From positions 620,001-684,000 of the forward strand of contig CAJNDS010002002.1 in assembly GCA_905221605.1 (NCBI GenBank): a stretch of DNA of 64,000 bases, in the 5' to 3' direction. Position 1 is the first letter of the stretch, and every line of letters starts with the position of its first letter. The notes beneath the pieces were generated by a model. The model was not told where the DNA came from. It did no database searches and saw only the letters and a list, made by a program, of their open reading frames with translations. This stretch comes from Symbiodinium natans (Eukaryota > Sar > Dinophyceae > Suessiales > Symbiodiniaceae). The position numbers and the translations under genes were made by a program. Positions 1 to 11,825 of the stretch are shown here, piece after piece.

Positions 1-116
1 GTCGAAGGGCGAGATGAAGCCAGGGGAAAAGGAGCTTCCGTCGAAAGGCCCCGGCCAGGATCCCGATCCCTCCTGGGCCACACATGTGCTGCCAAACAGA
101 TTCTTTGCCGAGAGAG

Positions 117-268
117 AAGGAGAGATGGGGAGAGAGAGAGAGAGGGGGAGAGGGAGGGAGGGAGAGAGAGAGAGAGAGAAAGAGAGGGAGAGAGGGAGAG
201 ACGGAGGGAGAGGGAGGGAGGGAGAGAGAGAGAGAGAGAGAGAGAGATGGACATGGAGATGGAGATGG
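117..268. repeat. (GA)n low-complexity tract
   Basis: An almost pure purine GA/GGA tract ends in a short GGAGAT run. The open frames across it are repeat-driven (Arg/Glu alternation) and are not called as genes. From here to about 838 nothing else could be supported. Confidence 0.9.
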
Positions 269-838
269 AGATAGAGTTGGAGAGCACGAGCGCGCGGCAG
301 GGTTCATGACAACGACTATCAAAAGTGAAGCACAGAAGCCACATGCAAAGCAAAATGCGGAAGGGGGATGCAGAGTGGAGAGCATCAGAGGTAAGGGAAA
401 GCTCGCATCACGGCGTCACGCACAGGACTGCGGATTTCGTTGTTTCGCACTGCGTTTAGGCGCCTCTTTGTCTTTGGACTGCCGCACCTCGAGCCTCTCA
501 CCTGGCTTTCCAAAAACTGTGAAACTTCAGGATTTGTGGAGACTGTGCAAACGGAACTGACGGCCGGGGACGGTGCAAGATGCCTCTTGCGGCCTGAGGC
601 TGTCAACAGGCACAAGCTCCTTTGTCCGAATTGCACCCAGGCTCTACCCAGCCCTACCCGGCTCACCCCCAGCCCCACCCTTGCAGACCAACATCTCGTC
701 CGGAATCGGGATCGGACAGAAGATCCTGGCAAAAAGGAAGCACGGCATGTCGTCGCTGCCATGATCTGAAGCTCTGCACCTGGATCGATTCGTTGTAGAT
801 CTCCAATGCTGACAGCCTGACATCATACCTCGACACAT

Positions 839-1060
839 CTACGATGATTGAAAGCTTAAAGCCATAAAGAGGACTTTCTTGGATGCATTCGGATGCCTTG
901 CACCCTCTGCGTTGAAGGCCAGCTTCAGCAAGTCGGCTATTGCCAAGTCCTCGACCATGGACACAGAAAGCCCCTCATAGAGCCTCTCCCCGCCACTGCC
1001 GGACACTGCCCCGGGCACCCGGGTCCTGAATGCCAGGCTCCCCAGAACATCGGTCACCCG
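839..1060 (-). CDS. possible next kinesin motor exon
   Basis: This minus-strand open frame lies just downstream, in transcription order, of the P-loop exon at 1148-1234. It contains GERLYEGLSVSMVE and then a leucine-rich helix. SVSMVE sits where kinesin motors have the strand before the 'EIYNE' segment, so it could be the next motor exon. The rest does not match well and no Switch I/II motif (SSRSH, DLAGSE) was found before the window edge. Splice sites were not resolved. The alternative is an unrelated open frame. Confidence 0.25.
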   Translation of the reverse strand, partial: RVTDVLGSLAFRTRVPGAVSGSGGERLYEGLSVSMVEDLAIADLLKLAFNAEGARHPNASKKVLFMALSFQSS

Positions 1061-1147
1061 CCAGCGTGTACCTTGCCAATTGACTGCCGGACTCTGCCAA
1101 TTCGCTCAAGGCTGAAAAGTGCATAGCGATAAGATAGCAGAGGCTAC

Positions 1148-1234
1148 AAATTTCTGAGTTAAAGTGGAGCACGTCTTTCCGGCACCCGTCTGGCCGTAGG
1201 CAAGGATGCACACCTGGTCCAAGGGGCAGCTGCT
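1148..1234 (-). CDS. kinesin motor exon with P-loop
   Basis: The exon encodes a kinesin strand plus Walker A segment, VCILAYGQTGAGKT, which in kinesins binds the ATP phosphates. It is bounded by an AG acceptor (exon starts 1234) and a GT donor (1147-1146), giving 29 codons in phase 0. It joins in frame to the exon at 1787-1962. It is the motor core of the probable kinesin-14 gene, whose motor start lies at 8521-8585. Such proteins move along microtubules; family is known from the motif, direction of motion is inferred from subfamily. Confidence 0.75.
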
Positions 1235-1786
1235 CTCAGACTCAATGCAACAAAAACATGAATTCCTGATCACACATCCTTCTATAAAGATCGGCTCTCG
1301 TAGTTGTGGCTTCTCTCTGTGACCTCTCAGGAACTATGAATGAACTGAGCAGAAGAGATGGGGACAATCCAGAGAGATGAGAAGGGAATGTCCATACAGA
1401 ATCGACCTCGCAATTTCTGAATAATTTCTACTTGGCATGTCCGCCCCGGCTACCCCGACCCGACCACCAGAAAAAGAAAACGACAAGCAAGAAACAAAAG
1501 AGAAAGAATGAAAAAAAAAAAGTGAATCAAATTCATTTGTGTGAGGCATACGAAATGCATTAGATTTTGCAAGAACTAAGTAGAGGCAAAAACCAAGACA
1601 AAAACAAGATTTGTTGTGCTGGCATTTCCGCATTTCAAAGTTTAGACCGTGTCAAACGATGAGTTTATCCCATGGTGTCCCTTTTGCAGTCAAGACACAT
1701 GAATGCCTTGAAGAACGCCGGGAATCAAGGGCTCCACTTCCTCGCACGCAAACGAAAGCAAGCAGAGTGATCATGATCGTCATGAC

Positions 1787-1962
1787 CTCACGACTTGTCA
1801 AATGGGACTTGATCAGCACCTCGTACAAGTCTCGCTGGCTGGCTATCTGGGAGAAGACCCGGTCGAAGCTAAAATCGTGCCTCACAGCATGCCCCGACTT
1901 GCCGAAAGCTGCTAAAAGCTCTGTAGGCTTTTCGAGCCGGGTGTTTGGCAAGCGATTGCAAG
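1787..1962 (-). CDS. kinesin motor exon (FxFDRVF)
   Basis: The exon encodes HDFSFDRVFSQIASQRDLYE, matching the conserved kinesin strand before the P-loop. The acceptor AG is at 1964-1963 and a GT donor follows GAG at 1786-1785. Joining this donor to the acceptor at 1235 keeps the frame into the P-loop exon. Upstream on the same strand the next recognised motor exon is 6.5 kb away (8427-8585), so either an intron here is very large and packed with repeats, or an intermediate exon was missed. Confidence 0.75.
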
Positions 1963-2253
1963 CTCAATATCCCGTGCTACCGTGGACTCGTCATGCCCAG
2001 CCTCTTATCTCCGGCCGGCTTGCGGAGGGAGATGCTGCGGGATCCCTGAGCCTCCGCCCCTCCTCAGCAATTGGAAACACGGACAAAGAGAAAGAGACCG
2101 AAAAATGAGCTCAAGAGTCAGAAGCCGCTTTTTTTTGGAAGTGAGTCGAACCCGGAGGGCTTTGGGCCGAGCACCAGGCCAGATCCGAGAGGCCTCCGGC
2201 AGCGGCCAAAGCACCAGAGGAGAGTCCATGCTTCATAGGATATATGTTTACAT

Positions 2254-2345
2254 ATGCATATGACACATATACATTACATGGCATTACATTACATTGCATT
2301 ACATTACATTACAGTACACTACATTGCACACGTATGTATGTATGT
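2254..2345. repeat. ATTAC-rich pentanucleotide repeat
   Basis: A short array of TACAT/ATTAC units with some drift, followed by a GTATGTATGT run. Open frames crossing it are repeat products. Confidence 0.8.
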
Positions 2346-2569
2346 GCTAACCCCCCCCCAGACCAACCCCCACTCTGGGACTCTAAAAACTAGCTGGTTT
2401 TGTAGGTTTGTCTCCTATGGAGATGTAACTCTGGACGGGTATGACGAAGGAAACAGGCGTGTTACATATAGAGAGTGGGCCCCATTACAGGTGCGTGTTT
2501 TTCACTGGGCAGATGCGACGTGCGAGTGATGTATATTTTTCTTCCAGGCCCCCCAGACCCATGTATGCT

Positions 2570-3330
2570 TTGTTTACAAATCCTAAAAACCCTAAAAATC
2601 CTTGAAAATCAAGTTTGAAAGGATTTTCCAAGATTTACGCCTTTAAAATGGTTAAATGCTTAAAATAGCACATCCGGGCCGCTTCCCATGTACTTTTTTC
2701 CCTTCCTGAGATTTGAAGATTTTTAAAGGTTTGAATGGGTTCGGGGGGGCGGGCTCTCCCCATTAAATACTTTAGGAATTAAAAACATGCATGGCCTGCC
2801 TGTTAACATTTTCAAAGACTTCAAACAATACATGGGGAGGGCCCCGGACCCACTATCTTCTTGAAAACCCATGAAACGCTAGAAACTCAGAAACATTCAA
2901 TGGACAGGGGCCCGGACTTCTTTTAAGGAGTCAATGATTCCTAAAGGCCTTGAAAATCCTTAAAACCCGTGAAAAAACATAAATGGGAAGAGGCCCGGAT
3001 TGATCTTCTTCAAAGGTGTTTAAGGATTTTGAAGATTCTTAAACCAACCAAATGGGTTTGGGGGGCCCGGGGGCCTTCCCATTGAATTTTCAAAGACTTT
3101 AAAGATTTTAATGGCCTTTATGTTTTTCAAAAACCCTTAAACACATAAATGGGGAAGGCCCCTGCCCAGCCCCCCGGACCCATTAAAAAACAATTTTGAA
3201 CCCTGAAATTCTTGAAAACATTTAAATAGAAATCTTCAACAATCTAAATGGGAAGCGCCCCCGGGTCCCCCAAACCCGGTTAAACTTTAACAATCTTTAA
3301 AAGCCCGTCGAGACATGAATCCGTGCCTCT
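2570..3330. repeat. degenerate GGGAAGGCCCGG-type repeats
   Basis: About a dozen diverged modules, each pairing a GC core (AAATGGG..GGCCC..GG) with an A/T-rich half (TTTTCAAAGATTTTAAAG-like). Spacing is irregular at roughly 55-75 bases. No coding frame is kept. Probably an old satellite or foldback family lying in the large kinesin intron. Confidence 0.55.
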
Positions 3331-4194
3331 TCCCATTCAGTTGTTTAAGGACTTTCAAGATTTTCCACCAGCAATTACTCGGTTCACCACAAAACAAAAC
3401 AAACAAACAAACAAACAAAAACAAAAAACTGAACAAACAACATGCAACAAATGGGGCACTATGACCAGGTCATGGGGAACTAGTCTCCCGCAATGTGCAT
3501 TTTGTTCAGAAAGGAACGCTGCGGGGGCCCCACTTTTCCACACATTGGATTTTAAGTACTTTCTCACGCGTTCGTGCTGTTATCATGTTTTTTCAGAAAG
3601 GGACACGCTACGGGCCTGCGTTTTGCAGGCGTGTATTCCGTGTTGTGTTGGGGGGCCAAAAAAGAGAGGAAGGGGGGGAGGGGAACAAACGCAAGGCCCG
3701 CCCCCGCCCCCCCCTCCCAGGGAGGACATCACCCCCTACCAGTCTCCCTCTCTATCCCGAGACCCCTATTCTCCCCGAGGATGCTGTACAAGCTTTGCGC
3801 GCGGTAAGGCTTATAACGTTAACTGAGTTTTGCGTGTGGCAGTGTATCTCGAGCATGGCACGTACTAGTCGGCAGTCGTGCATTATACTGCATGAAAGAA
3901 GTTCAAGGATCCTGATAGCGTGCGATATTTATGTATATGTATATATATATATGTATACATGTATATATCTATATATAAACTACTAATATACTTTCATATT
4001 GAAGAGTAGAATTTTGATTCTATACCATGGTATCTAATCATCTAGAATCTGGACGTTACAAAAGCACATAAAAAAATATTCTGAGAGGGAGGCAGGAGCT
4101 AGATCTTCTAAAGCCACGAACTCCGGATTTAGGAGTTATGGAATGCGGTACACTGGGCATCACAAGGGCTGCATATGAGGAATAAGGATTGCTG

Positions 4195-4445
4195 GGACCG
4201 AACACTTGTGGCATTTTCTAAGGTGAGGTTTTGCCGTCACCTCTTTGCGTCGGTGCTCGTTGCTATAGTACAGCATAACATAGTATAGTAAATTGGAAAT
4301 TTTAATTCTATTACAATCATAACTACCAAATTGACAAGTGTTCTTTGGAGGGGGGGGGGCAGGGCTAGATCTTCTAAAGCCATGAACTCCAAATTTAGGA
4401 ATTATGGAACGCGGTATAAGGGGCATTACAAGTGTGGCAAATATG
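4195..4445. repeat. dispersed repeat pair, also at 5785-5850
   Basis: GGCATTTTCTAAGGTGAGG followed by GCCGTCACCTCTTTG at about 4208-4250 recurs with a few changes at 5790-5842. A second pair, GCTAGATCTTCTAAAGCCA and the bases after it, occurs at about 4098-4165 and 4362-4430. Both are non-coding dispersed copies. Confidence 0.7.
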
Positions 4446-4539
4446 TTCGTCTTCTTGACGGTCAGAATCAGCTTCCAGAGCAGAAGCTTCTGGATAGACA
4501 TAGATTCTTGCTTCTTTAAGAGCTTGCAGCTGCACCTGC

Positions 4540-4879
4540 GCAGAATCAGCAAAACTGGAACTGCCTCCTCGTCCAAGCCCACGAAAAGTTCGTAGAACAC
4601 ACGGCCCTTCTTGCTGCAATGCTCCGGATCCTTCCGGAGAATTGCAGCGAGGGTTCGACGCCCGAGCCTCCAAAAAAAGATTCATTCTAGGACGGAGAAA
4701 TGCGACTCGGCCCCTGCCTGTCCAGATTGATTTTCAAACTTCTTCTCTGGAGCGGCGAGTCTGGACCCAGGTGCCAGCACGCGTTCCCCCGAAGCCGGCG
4801 CTTGCTCCAGGCAAACGCAGACGGCAAGGAGCAGAGCTTGCTTCAGCAATTGCGGCAAAAAGGGCGCGACGCCTTGCAT
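4540..4879 (-). CDS. candidate secreted-protein exons
   Basis: On the minus strand an ATG at 4879 opens a frame with a typical signal peptide: a hydrophobic LLKQALLLAVCVCLEQ stretch at residues 11-26, then small residues. A second likely exon around 4540-4660 has LRKDPEHCSKKGRVFYELF followed by an acidic VGLDEEA. The intron between them was not resolved. No family recognised. It lies inside what would be a kinesin intron, on the same strand, so it is either a nested gene or a false call. Confidence 0.3.
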
Positions 4880-5059
4880 GGGCTGGTCAGAAAAGCAGTA
4901 TAGCGGGGTGTCGCAATCGCTTCCACACGCTCACACTCGCTAGCTCACAAGAACTAGCTAGATCAGAAAACTGGGTCTGTGGGTCGTATACACCAGCCAC
5001 AAAACTCCATCTGAAATCCTGATTCTTATGCTCGCACTTCTTGTTCGCTTTGAAAGCTC

Positions 5060-5560
5060 ACAACTCCCCGGGCAGACACAGCACAGGTGTTGTATCATGT
5101 TTGCGAATCACATTGCGAGGCAAAGCAAAGGCCGCACACGTGCAGCCACGAGTCATGCAAAAGTTCACAGCCAGCCGACTGATACTGTGGCAAAGCCTGT
5201 AGTCTTGCCACGTCTGCGAGTTTGTCCAAGAAAGCCTTGTCAAACCTCACGGACCTTATGTAAGAGCCCAGCAACACGCGAAGTCAAAGAAAGCATTGAT
5301 GAGCAAGTCCGCTGACCCCCTTGCCCATCATCAACGAGTGTTGCCATTCAGCACGTGCGCAAACCGGTTTCGCATCTTGTTGGTCAGCAAAGCTAGAAGA
5401 CGAACCACAGCCCCCTAGCCATCGGAAGCCATCGAAAGCGAGCACTGGGACAGACTCATCCAGGGTTCTACCTTGCCCACATGATGCGCGAGCCTTTCTT
5501 GCTCTTTGCACTGCGACCCAGTGCCGCATTGCAGTTGGGGAACCAGCGAGAGAAACACAA
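5060..5560 (-). CDS. candidate exons, function unknown
   Basis: Two minus-strand segments look coding: LLTNKMRNRFAHVLNGNTR near 5340-5400 and SVRFDKAFLDKLADVARLQA at about 5180-5260, followed by a Cys/His-containing stretch. They are in different frames and separated by stops, as expected for short exons. No family recognised; splice sites unresolved. Confidence 0.25.
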
Positions 5561-6489
5561 GCCCCTGGGCACACCCGCGGCACTCAACATGCATATGCAC
5601 ACACGTTACACACGTTGCCGCGACAAGGGAGGGTCAAACCACCCTATTTGTCACGGTGGAATGGGGAGGACCAAGGGTAAAGAGGGTACCAGTTTGCATT
5701 CGCGGGGACACAAAGTCGGCGCACAGTCAACGTGGCACTGCTCAAAAGAGCTGGAATATTGCAATGGGCACCAACTGAAAGGGTACAAAACTTATGGCAT
5801 TTTCTAAAGTGAGGTTGGGCCGTCACTTCTTTGTGTTGGTACCAGAACATCCAAATCCAAAAAATATACATACAAATGCACATATTTAAATCCTGCACAG
5901 GCTTTGGCATGCCATTTCTTTGGTTGAAGGGGGGAAGGGGGTGTGGGCCTGCACTCCACTTTCCACACTTCTAAATTAAATGGGCCGTCACATAATGCAT
6001 TCCTGGTAACGCAAGGGTCCGGGTGTTTTTATCTACAATTGTCTCATGACATGATATCACACAGCAATATCCTAACAAACCATGAAACCACACCAGAAAT
6101 ATGGTTTTCCCTGCAACTCCTGCAACCGCGACTGCTGTTGCTGTCCTTAGGCTCCGCGCCGCCCTCAGAAGTAGGTGTGGCATTGCTACAGGGACTTTAG
6201 GGAGCTTTCTTGAGTTGAAATTCCCCTACCGCCCCCTCCTTCCTCCACACACCTACAGTGCCGCCTCTACCGCCCTACCCCCCTCACCCCCTACTCACCC
6301 CCTACTACCCCTGCCCCCCCGCGCCCACCCGCCAGAGGCTTCTCTCGAGGGCGGGGGGGGGCCAAAACAAAATTATTTTCCTTCGAACATCCCCACCTTG
6401 CTCCGGCCTCGTTAAAAGGAAAAAGCGCAAATAAGATGTTCAAACAACGAAACATTGATTCAAATACGTTTTCTTAGTTTTTTGCTTGC

Positions 6490-6710
6490 AATTGGGGTTG
6501 GGCACTCCGGAGAGAGTCGGGCACTCTCTGGGGTTGGGCACTCCCGGGTTGGGCAGTCCAGAGACTCTGGGGTTGGGCCCTCCAAGGAGACTCTGGGGTT
6601 GGGCACTCGAGGGAGACTCTGGGCGTCTCTGCGGCTGGGCACTTTGAGGCTGCGCACTCAGGGAGTTTTGGGGTTGGGCACTCCAGGGACTCTCTAGGAG
6701 TAGGCCGGGC
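6490..6710. repeat. ~25-bp tandem repeat (GGTTGGGCACTC)
   Basis: At least eight diverged copies of a unit with core GGTTGGGCACTC plus AGAGACTCTGG. All long fr open frames here are read through the repeat and are not genes. Confidence 0.8.
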
Positions 6711-7479
6711 GAGGAGAAGAGTTCCGGGCGAGGAGAATTCCGGGCGGGGAGAAGAGTTGAGTTTAAAATCGAACAACCCCACACCGAAGGTGGGGAAATA
6801 GGAGGGTCCTCCCATTGTTTTGTGCCACCCCCCACCCTCCCCCTTGCCCCGGCAGGAAAGAGGCTTTAAGGTTTGCAACGTAGTTTCGCCTTTTAGGGTA
6901 AGTTTGGGGTCTGAAAATAGAAAACTTCATGCACGACTAGGGCCGCTGAATAAAAATCTAGGGCAGGCCGCGAGAATGAGCCAATATGCCTGACCGGACT
7001 CCTGAAATCTCAGACCTAAGCTGATGACGCAAGGGTCACGGGGGGGCGACTTTCCAGTACTCTCCCCGATCTCCGATGGCTTGATACTTTATCTTCGCGC
7101 GACCATTCTCAACCTTTTTTGAATTGAGGCCCGACAAACACGAGCGGGAGGCACGAGTATTCTGAGAGCAAATATCTGAGAACGGCTGCTACTATTTCAT
7201 GTTTCCAGGCAAGAGAATGAAGAGAGGGGGAAGGTTCCAGGATTAGGGTTTAAGGGTTGCGGGTTCGGGAACTACTTAGTGTTTCTAGTACATAGATGTT
7301 CAGTTTTGAGGGGATGATACACATATGTGCCCATGGTCTTTAGTATGCTGAGCCCTTAAGACCATGGAAATCCACAAAAAATGTATCTGGCATCCAAATA
7401 CCATGATACGTGAATTATTTCAAAACAAGTATGAAGTCGTCATAAATTCCCATAACACCACTACATTTGTCCTGTTTTG

Positions 7480-8300
7480 GTTCTTTATGTATTTATGTGT
7501 TTTGTTTTGTTCTGGGGGAAACTGTGACCTACATACAGAACCCACAAATCTTCCCCAATACCCAAAACAATGAAAAAACAACAGTTGGAAATTTTTTTTG
7601 GTTCTTGGGATTTGGGGGGAGACTAGCCCGCTGTCTCCGGGGCACAGTCTCCCCAAAACCAAAAGCAAACCAACAAAAACATTGGGACACAATGACCGGG
7701 ACCTGGCGGACTAGCCTCGTTGTTTTTGTTTTTTTGTTTCTTTTTTTGGTTTGGGAGGGGGGTTTGGTTGTTTTGGTTTGGGGAAAGCTGGTTTTGGCTC
7801 CGTCTGATGGTCACAGTTTCCCACAAAACCAAAAAAACCCAAAAAACAAAATGGGAGGCTAGTCCGGGTCATAGTGTCCCATATTTGTGGTTGTTTTTGG
7901 TCGTTGTGTTATTCGTGGTTTTTGTGTTTCTGTTTGGTTCTTGTCTTTCCTTGTGTGCTTCTTGCTTTTTGTTTTTTTGGATTTGTTTTTGGTTTTTTTG
8001 GTTTGAGGGGTGTTGTTTTTGCCTCCGTCTCCTGGTCACAGTCTCCCTCAAAACCAAAAACGAACAAAATGCGAGGCTAGCCCCCCAGGTCGCGGTCATA
8101 GTGTCCCAAATGTTTGCCTTTTTTGGTCTTCGGATTTTTGTTTTTTGTGGTTTTGGTTTGTTTTGTGTTTGTTTTTTGGGCTGTTTTGGTTTTTTGCGGG
8201 AACTGTTCCCCGGGCACAGCGGACTAGTCTCCCAAAACGTTGGTTCTGGGTTGTTTGTATGTGTGTGTGTGTACTGCTGCTCTTTGCTTTATGTGGCGGT
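7480..8300. repeat. array of inverted MITE-like modules
   Basis: G/T-rich and C/A-rich blocks alternate with a conserved core whose forms are reverse complements of each other: GGACACAATGACCGGGACCT at about 7684, and GGTCATAGTGTCCC at about 7868 and 8095. A related copy is at about 3452-3490. The core reads GGGACAC-(A/T)-ATGACC...GGCTAG. The layout suggests foldback elements inserted near one another. Long open frames are repeat artefacts. Confidence 0.55.
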
Positions 8301-8426
8301 TGGTCTGGGGGGGGTGCCATATACGTATGTATATACATAACATGTGTACATGTATATATATGTATACATATGTGTACTCATGATATGATATACATGTGCT
8401 GGCGTCGCTTCCGGTGCTGTACTTAC

Positions 8427-8585
8427 AGCACGAGAGGCGACGCGCACAAGCGTCTACAATTCAAACTGAGTTGCTCTCAACAATGTCAAGAGATGTCAAG
8501 AAACGGCCAAACGCTCAGACTGCCAAGAGTCTGGCTGCTTGGGCGGGCGTATTCGGCAGAACACGCGGATGCTTCCCCGCAGCTC
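8427..8585 (-). CDS. kinesin-14 motor start exon(s)
   Basis: After a CTAG acceptor the exon 8585-8521 encodes ELRGSIRVFCRIRP, the hallmark neck-to-motor junction of C-terminal-motor kinesins (family pattern: LRGNIRVFCRVRP). It ends at a GT donor (8520-8519) in phase 2. A possible 27-base microexon follows at 8453-8427, flanked by TAG and a perfect GTAAGT donor; its length keeps the phase. The rest of the motor is at 1.1-2.0 kb. The motor sits after the stalk exons at 8.6-11.7 kb, which places the protein in the kinesin-14 group (inference from architecture). Confidence 0.8.
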
Positions 8586-8639
8586 CTAGCCAACACAGAG
8601 GGGCTCTACTTGGGCTCTCCATTTTCAGAACCCTTGTAT

Positions 8640-10020
8640 GCCTCTGGCAGCCCTCCGCGCTCCTGGACCAGGTTCTGCAGGGCTCGCACCTTTCGACCAC
8701 GAAGGAAGCAACGATCGAAAAAAGAAGAAGCAGAGGAAGTTCGGGGACTTGAAGCGCCTGCGTTTGAGAATGGTGTGGATATGAGGTTTGCGCTCACTAG
8801 AATCTAGAAGATCTCACACAATCAACGCATGGGGGGAAAAGATGCGCTTTCAAACACGTTGAAGTCGTTGATGCTGCAGCAGCACGGGGTACGGACCCCC
8901 TCTCAGTAAAGAAAGCAGCAGAGTTACAACTTGCAACCTCTTCGTCTTTCGGGGCCCTCCAAGCCTCCCAGCCTCTGTGCCCCCAAATGTTGTGTTGTGC
9001 GATGGAGGTGCTATCTCAGGTGCCATTAAAGTTCAGGGCATCATTGTTAATTACGAAGTGTGGAGAGCAGGCCAGCCCAACGGTGTGTCTCTACATCTGT
9101 GGACGCGCCCATGTCTCGTGCGCCTCGCTGCGCAACGCGCGCTTCTCGTGCTCCAAGGACGCCACGGCAATCTCCTCCCAGCGCCAACATTCCAACATCA
9201 TTATATCCCGCAAGAATGACATGACATGGACATATCTGTGGCTTGATTGCGGCCCATTGCCACTCATTGCAACACCCCAAGCGCCTTCTGCGCGAGCTTT
9301 CTTTCCAACTGTGCGACGCGGTCGTCATGCGCTTGCTGGTGCACCTTTTTGAGCATATTCTAGAACACGTATGGAAACAGTTGGCACTGCTTAGGTCTAG
9401 CGTCCCCTGGCCTCCTGGCCATCATTCCACGTTACGGACAGCCTGGCCCATGTGTTGAAGTGGCATTTGAGGCATTTGAGTCATTAGCGCAAACTCCTCC
9501 AAACACTGATGATCTGTGAGCCTGTTGTCGCCCATCACACTCGCAAGCCAGGCGTACAGCTCTGACCTGGCTATTCAAAATGTCGCAAACGCCAAGGGAT
9601 CCACATTTCACGATTTCCGGCACTCACTCAAGAATCTTGCATGGTGGGCATGCTCTCGTGACCCTTGTGCGGATATGTTGTAGAAAAGTGGTAAGTTGAG
9701 AGTGCGCCCATGCCAGTAGGATGAGGTCTCTTCCAACAAAGAATCCCGCCCGCAGGTGACCCGGCATTGAGAACTGCTGCGTCATTGACATACTTTATCC
9801 GGCGGGGTTGAAAAGGTTATTTGACCAGTAACGAAGGAGTTCTACGGCCGCCTTCCTGTCAAAGCGGTGCAAGCGTTGCTGCACGAATTCTCAGAAAGCA
9901 AATGAAGTAAATGCCAGAAACACACCTCTGGGCTCATCTAATCACCGCCACAGTCGCTTGAGCTGAAGGCGGAGTCCCATCTTCTGAAAAAGGTCCACCC
10001 ACCACCCCCTCGATCACCCG
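8640..10020 (-). CDS. kinesin-14 stalk exons (helical)
   Basis: A run of short minus-strand coding segments lies upstream of the motor start. They are RALQNLVQERGGLPEAYKG (about 8640-8700), EEIAVASLEHEKRALRSEAH (about 9125-9195), LKKVHQQAHDDRVAQLERKL (9357-9270, TAG acceptor), SELYAWLASVMGDNRL and a Met/Gln-rich end (9567-9431), FVQQRLHRFDRKAAVELLRY (about 9898-9800) and DLFQKMGLRLQLKRLWR (about 10010-9951). All are amphipathic helix or coiled-coil in character, suiting a dimerising stalk. Frames change between segments and stops lie between them, as expected of exons. Exact junctions are mostly unresolved; a separate coiled-coil gene is the alternative. Confidence 0.55.
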
Positions 10021-10948
10021 ACCCTCGCTTCCTCTCATTTTGACGGCTCTTGCATCGAGCACCGACATCTGCCTGCATGGGAATGGGCTTCTCGGTTGAG
10101 GGCCTCGAAAAAAGGCAACAGGCCCCAAACAGGCCTTCATCATGCCCCAGAACTCCATGAACTCCAACTAAACTCCAAATATACGCTCCACTCCTACGAG
10201 GCTGCAGACTGCAGATCTTCGGAGGCAGTCGCGGAGCGCAACACTTATTGAGTTTTTTGAATTCTGCCTGCCCAACCCCCCCCCCCCCAAAAAAAAAAAA
10301 AAACTCAACAAAAGGCTCTCTCTGAACAACAGAGGCCAAGGGGCATTTCGGCGAGGAGCCCGGGCTCAAGGGATGGCCTGAAAAAGTGCTGAAGAGCTGC
10401 TTTGCAAGCTTCAGATTTCAGAGAAAAATGGACAGAGAGGGGCTGTGTATGGCTGTGTATGGCGCTGTGGCCTTTTTGGGGGTAGTCTGTGCTCACTGCC
10501 CTCCCTACCCAGTCACTACCTTCACACCTCCCTGTCCGCGCCTCTCTGACTGGGAAAGCTGCTGCAGTGTGCTGTGGAGCTTGGGCTGTCGCTCCTGCAA
10601 GGATGGCTGCATCATGCTTGTATGATGCTGCAAAGGGCCCTTGCGAGATGCTCTTCCAGCGATGATCTACGATGATCTGCAACGTGCGCTACACAGCCCA
10701 AAAGCCCCCGGCACCTCGAAGGATTGTGAGGCACTGACGTCAGCGTGGAGGTGGCTTTGCGTCCCACGCCGGAGGAGCACCTGAGACTAACGCGGAATGG
10801 CCAGCATCATGGAGTAATAAGCGGCTTTTTTTTGCCATCCCAGTCCTCTCAATGTCGACCCACTACATTGATGTTACCTTGCTTGAGAAGTCCATGCCCC
10901 CAGGCCTGACCACAACATAGCACAACACTGCGTGCACAAGATGCGTAC

Positions 10949-11730
10949 CCAGCATGCCCGGATACTCTCGATCTCTTTTGCTTGGAGCATCTGCTGTTCT
11001 GTGTTGTTCGCTGGGCCCTCGGCGTCCAAGAAGCTGGCTAGCCAGCGACGCCAAGCCTTAGCGGCGCGCAAAAACGTGTCTTGTTTTTTGTGCGGGGCTA
11101 GGCGACATGACAGACCTTCTCGGCCTCCCAACCCTGCTCGGCAACTATCTGAACATCTGCGTCACTTGAAGCCCCACAGCCAAACCAGAGAGCAGGGAGA
11201 GCAGGGCGGAGCGGCTGGGCGCCGGGCCGCAGCCTCCTCCAGCGCGGCGCGCTCCGCGCCGCGGGCCCCGCGCTCCGCCGCCTGCGCCGCCGAGGCGGCC
11301 CGCTGCAGGGCCTCCCGCCTTTGTTGAGAAAAATTTCACATGGACAGAAAAGAGAGAAACAGATCCAGAGAAGCAGTCTGAGGGGCTCCCGCTGCAACTG
11401 CAACTCGGCGGCACATTGCAACTGTTTTGCAATTCTATGCAAGTTGTTGCAAGCTGGGCGGCTCCTGGTCCAGCGCGCACCACTTGTGGTGGTGCCGGTC
11501 CTTGGACCGTCTGGCTTCCTGGGCCTCCTCCTTCAAACTCTCGCCACGCTGCAAAGCCTCTGCACCATAGAGAGATGGAGAGCTACGAGGAGCTACGAGG
11601 AGCTACGAGCCATCAAAAATAAGAAAACCGCAGAAGCTCTCACAGCTTCTGCTTCGGCGCCTGGGACAATGCCGCCTGCATCTCGGCCTGCTGCGCGTTG
11701 CTCTTCTGCAGCGCGGAGATGCCTGACTCA
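10949..11730 (-). CDS. upstream stalk exons, coiled coil
   Basis: Four minus-strand segments look like exons. The exon 11097-10949 (TAG acceptor, GTACGC donor) encodes RAAKAWRRWLASFLDAEG and a Gln-rich helix. About 11333-11190 encodes an Ala/Arg/Glu coiled coil (REALQRAASAAQAAERGARG). About 11570-11490 encodes LQRGESLKEEAQEARRSKDR. About 11726-11640 encodes ISALQKSNAQQAEMQAALSQ. They continue the series seen at 8.6-10.0 kb and connect to the N-terminal exon at 12464, so they are read as one kinesin-14-like gene. That linkage is inference. Confidence 0.5.
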
Positions 11731-11825
11731 GAGACAGGAGAAGCACAACAGGACTTCTCCTCTCCACCTTAACCGTTTGAACCCGGAAGACTTCAAAACA
11801 GACACACAAATCACACATCCTCTCA

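Noticed and set aside
84-560. Long plus-strand open frame at the window start
   Set aside because: Driven by the GA tract; Arg/Glu/Gly repeats and then unstructured sequence.
7467-8807. Phe/Leu/Trp-rich plus ORFs up to 265 codons, membrane-protein-like
   Set aside because: Translation of G/T-rich repeat blocks, with no conserved frame between modules.
9938-10369. 143-codon minus frame crossing a 12-base C run and 13-base A run
   Set aside because: Homopolymer artefact; only the 3' segment near 9951-10015 was kept as a possible stalk exon.
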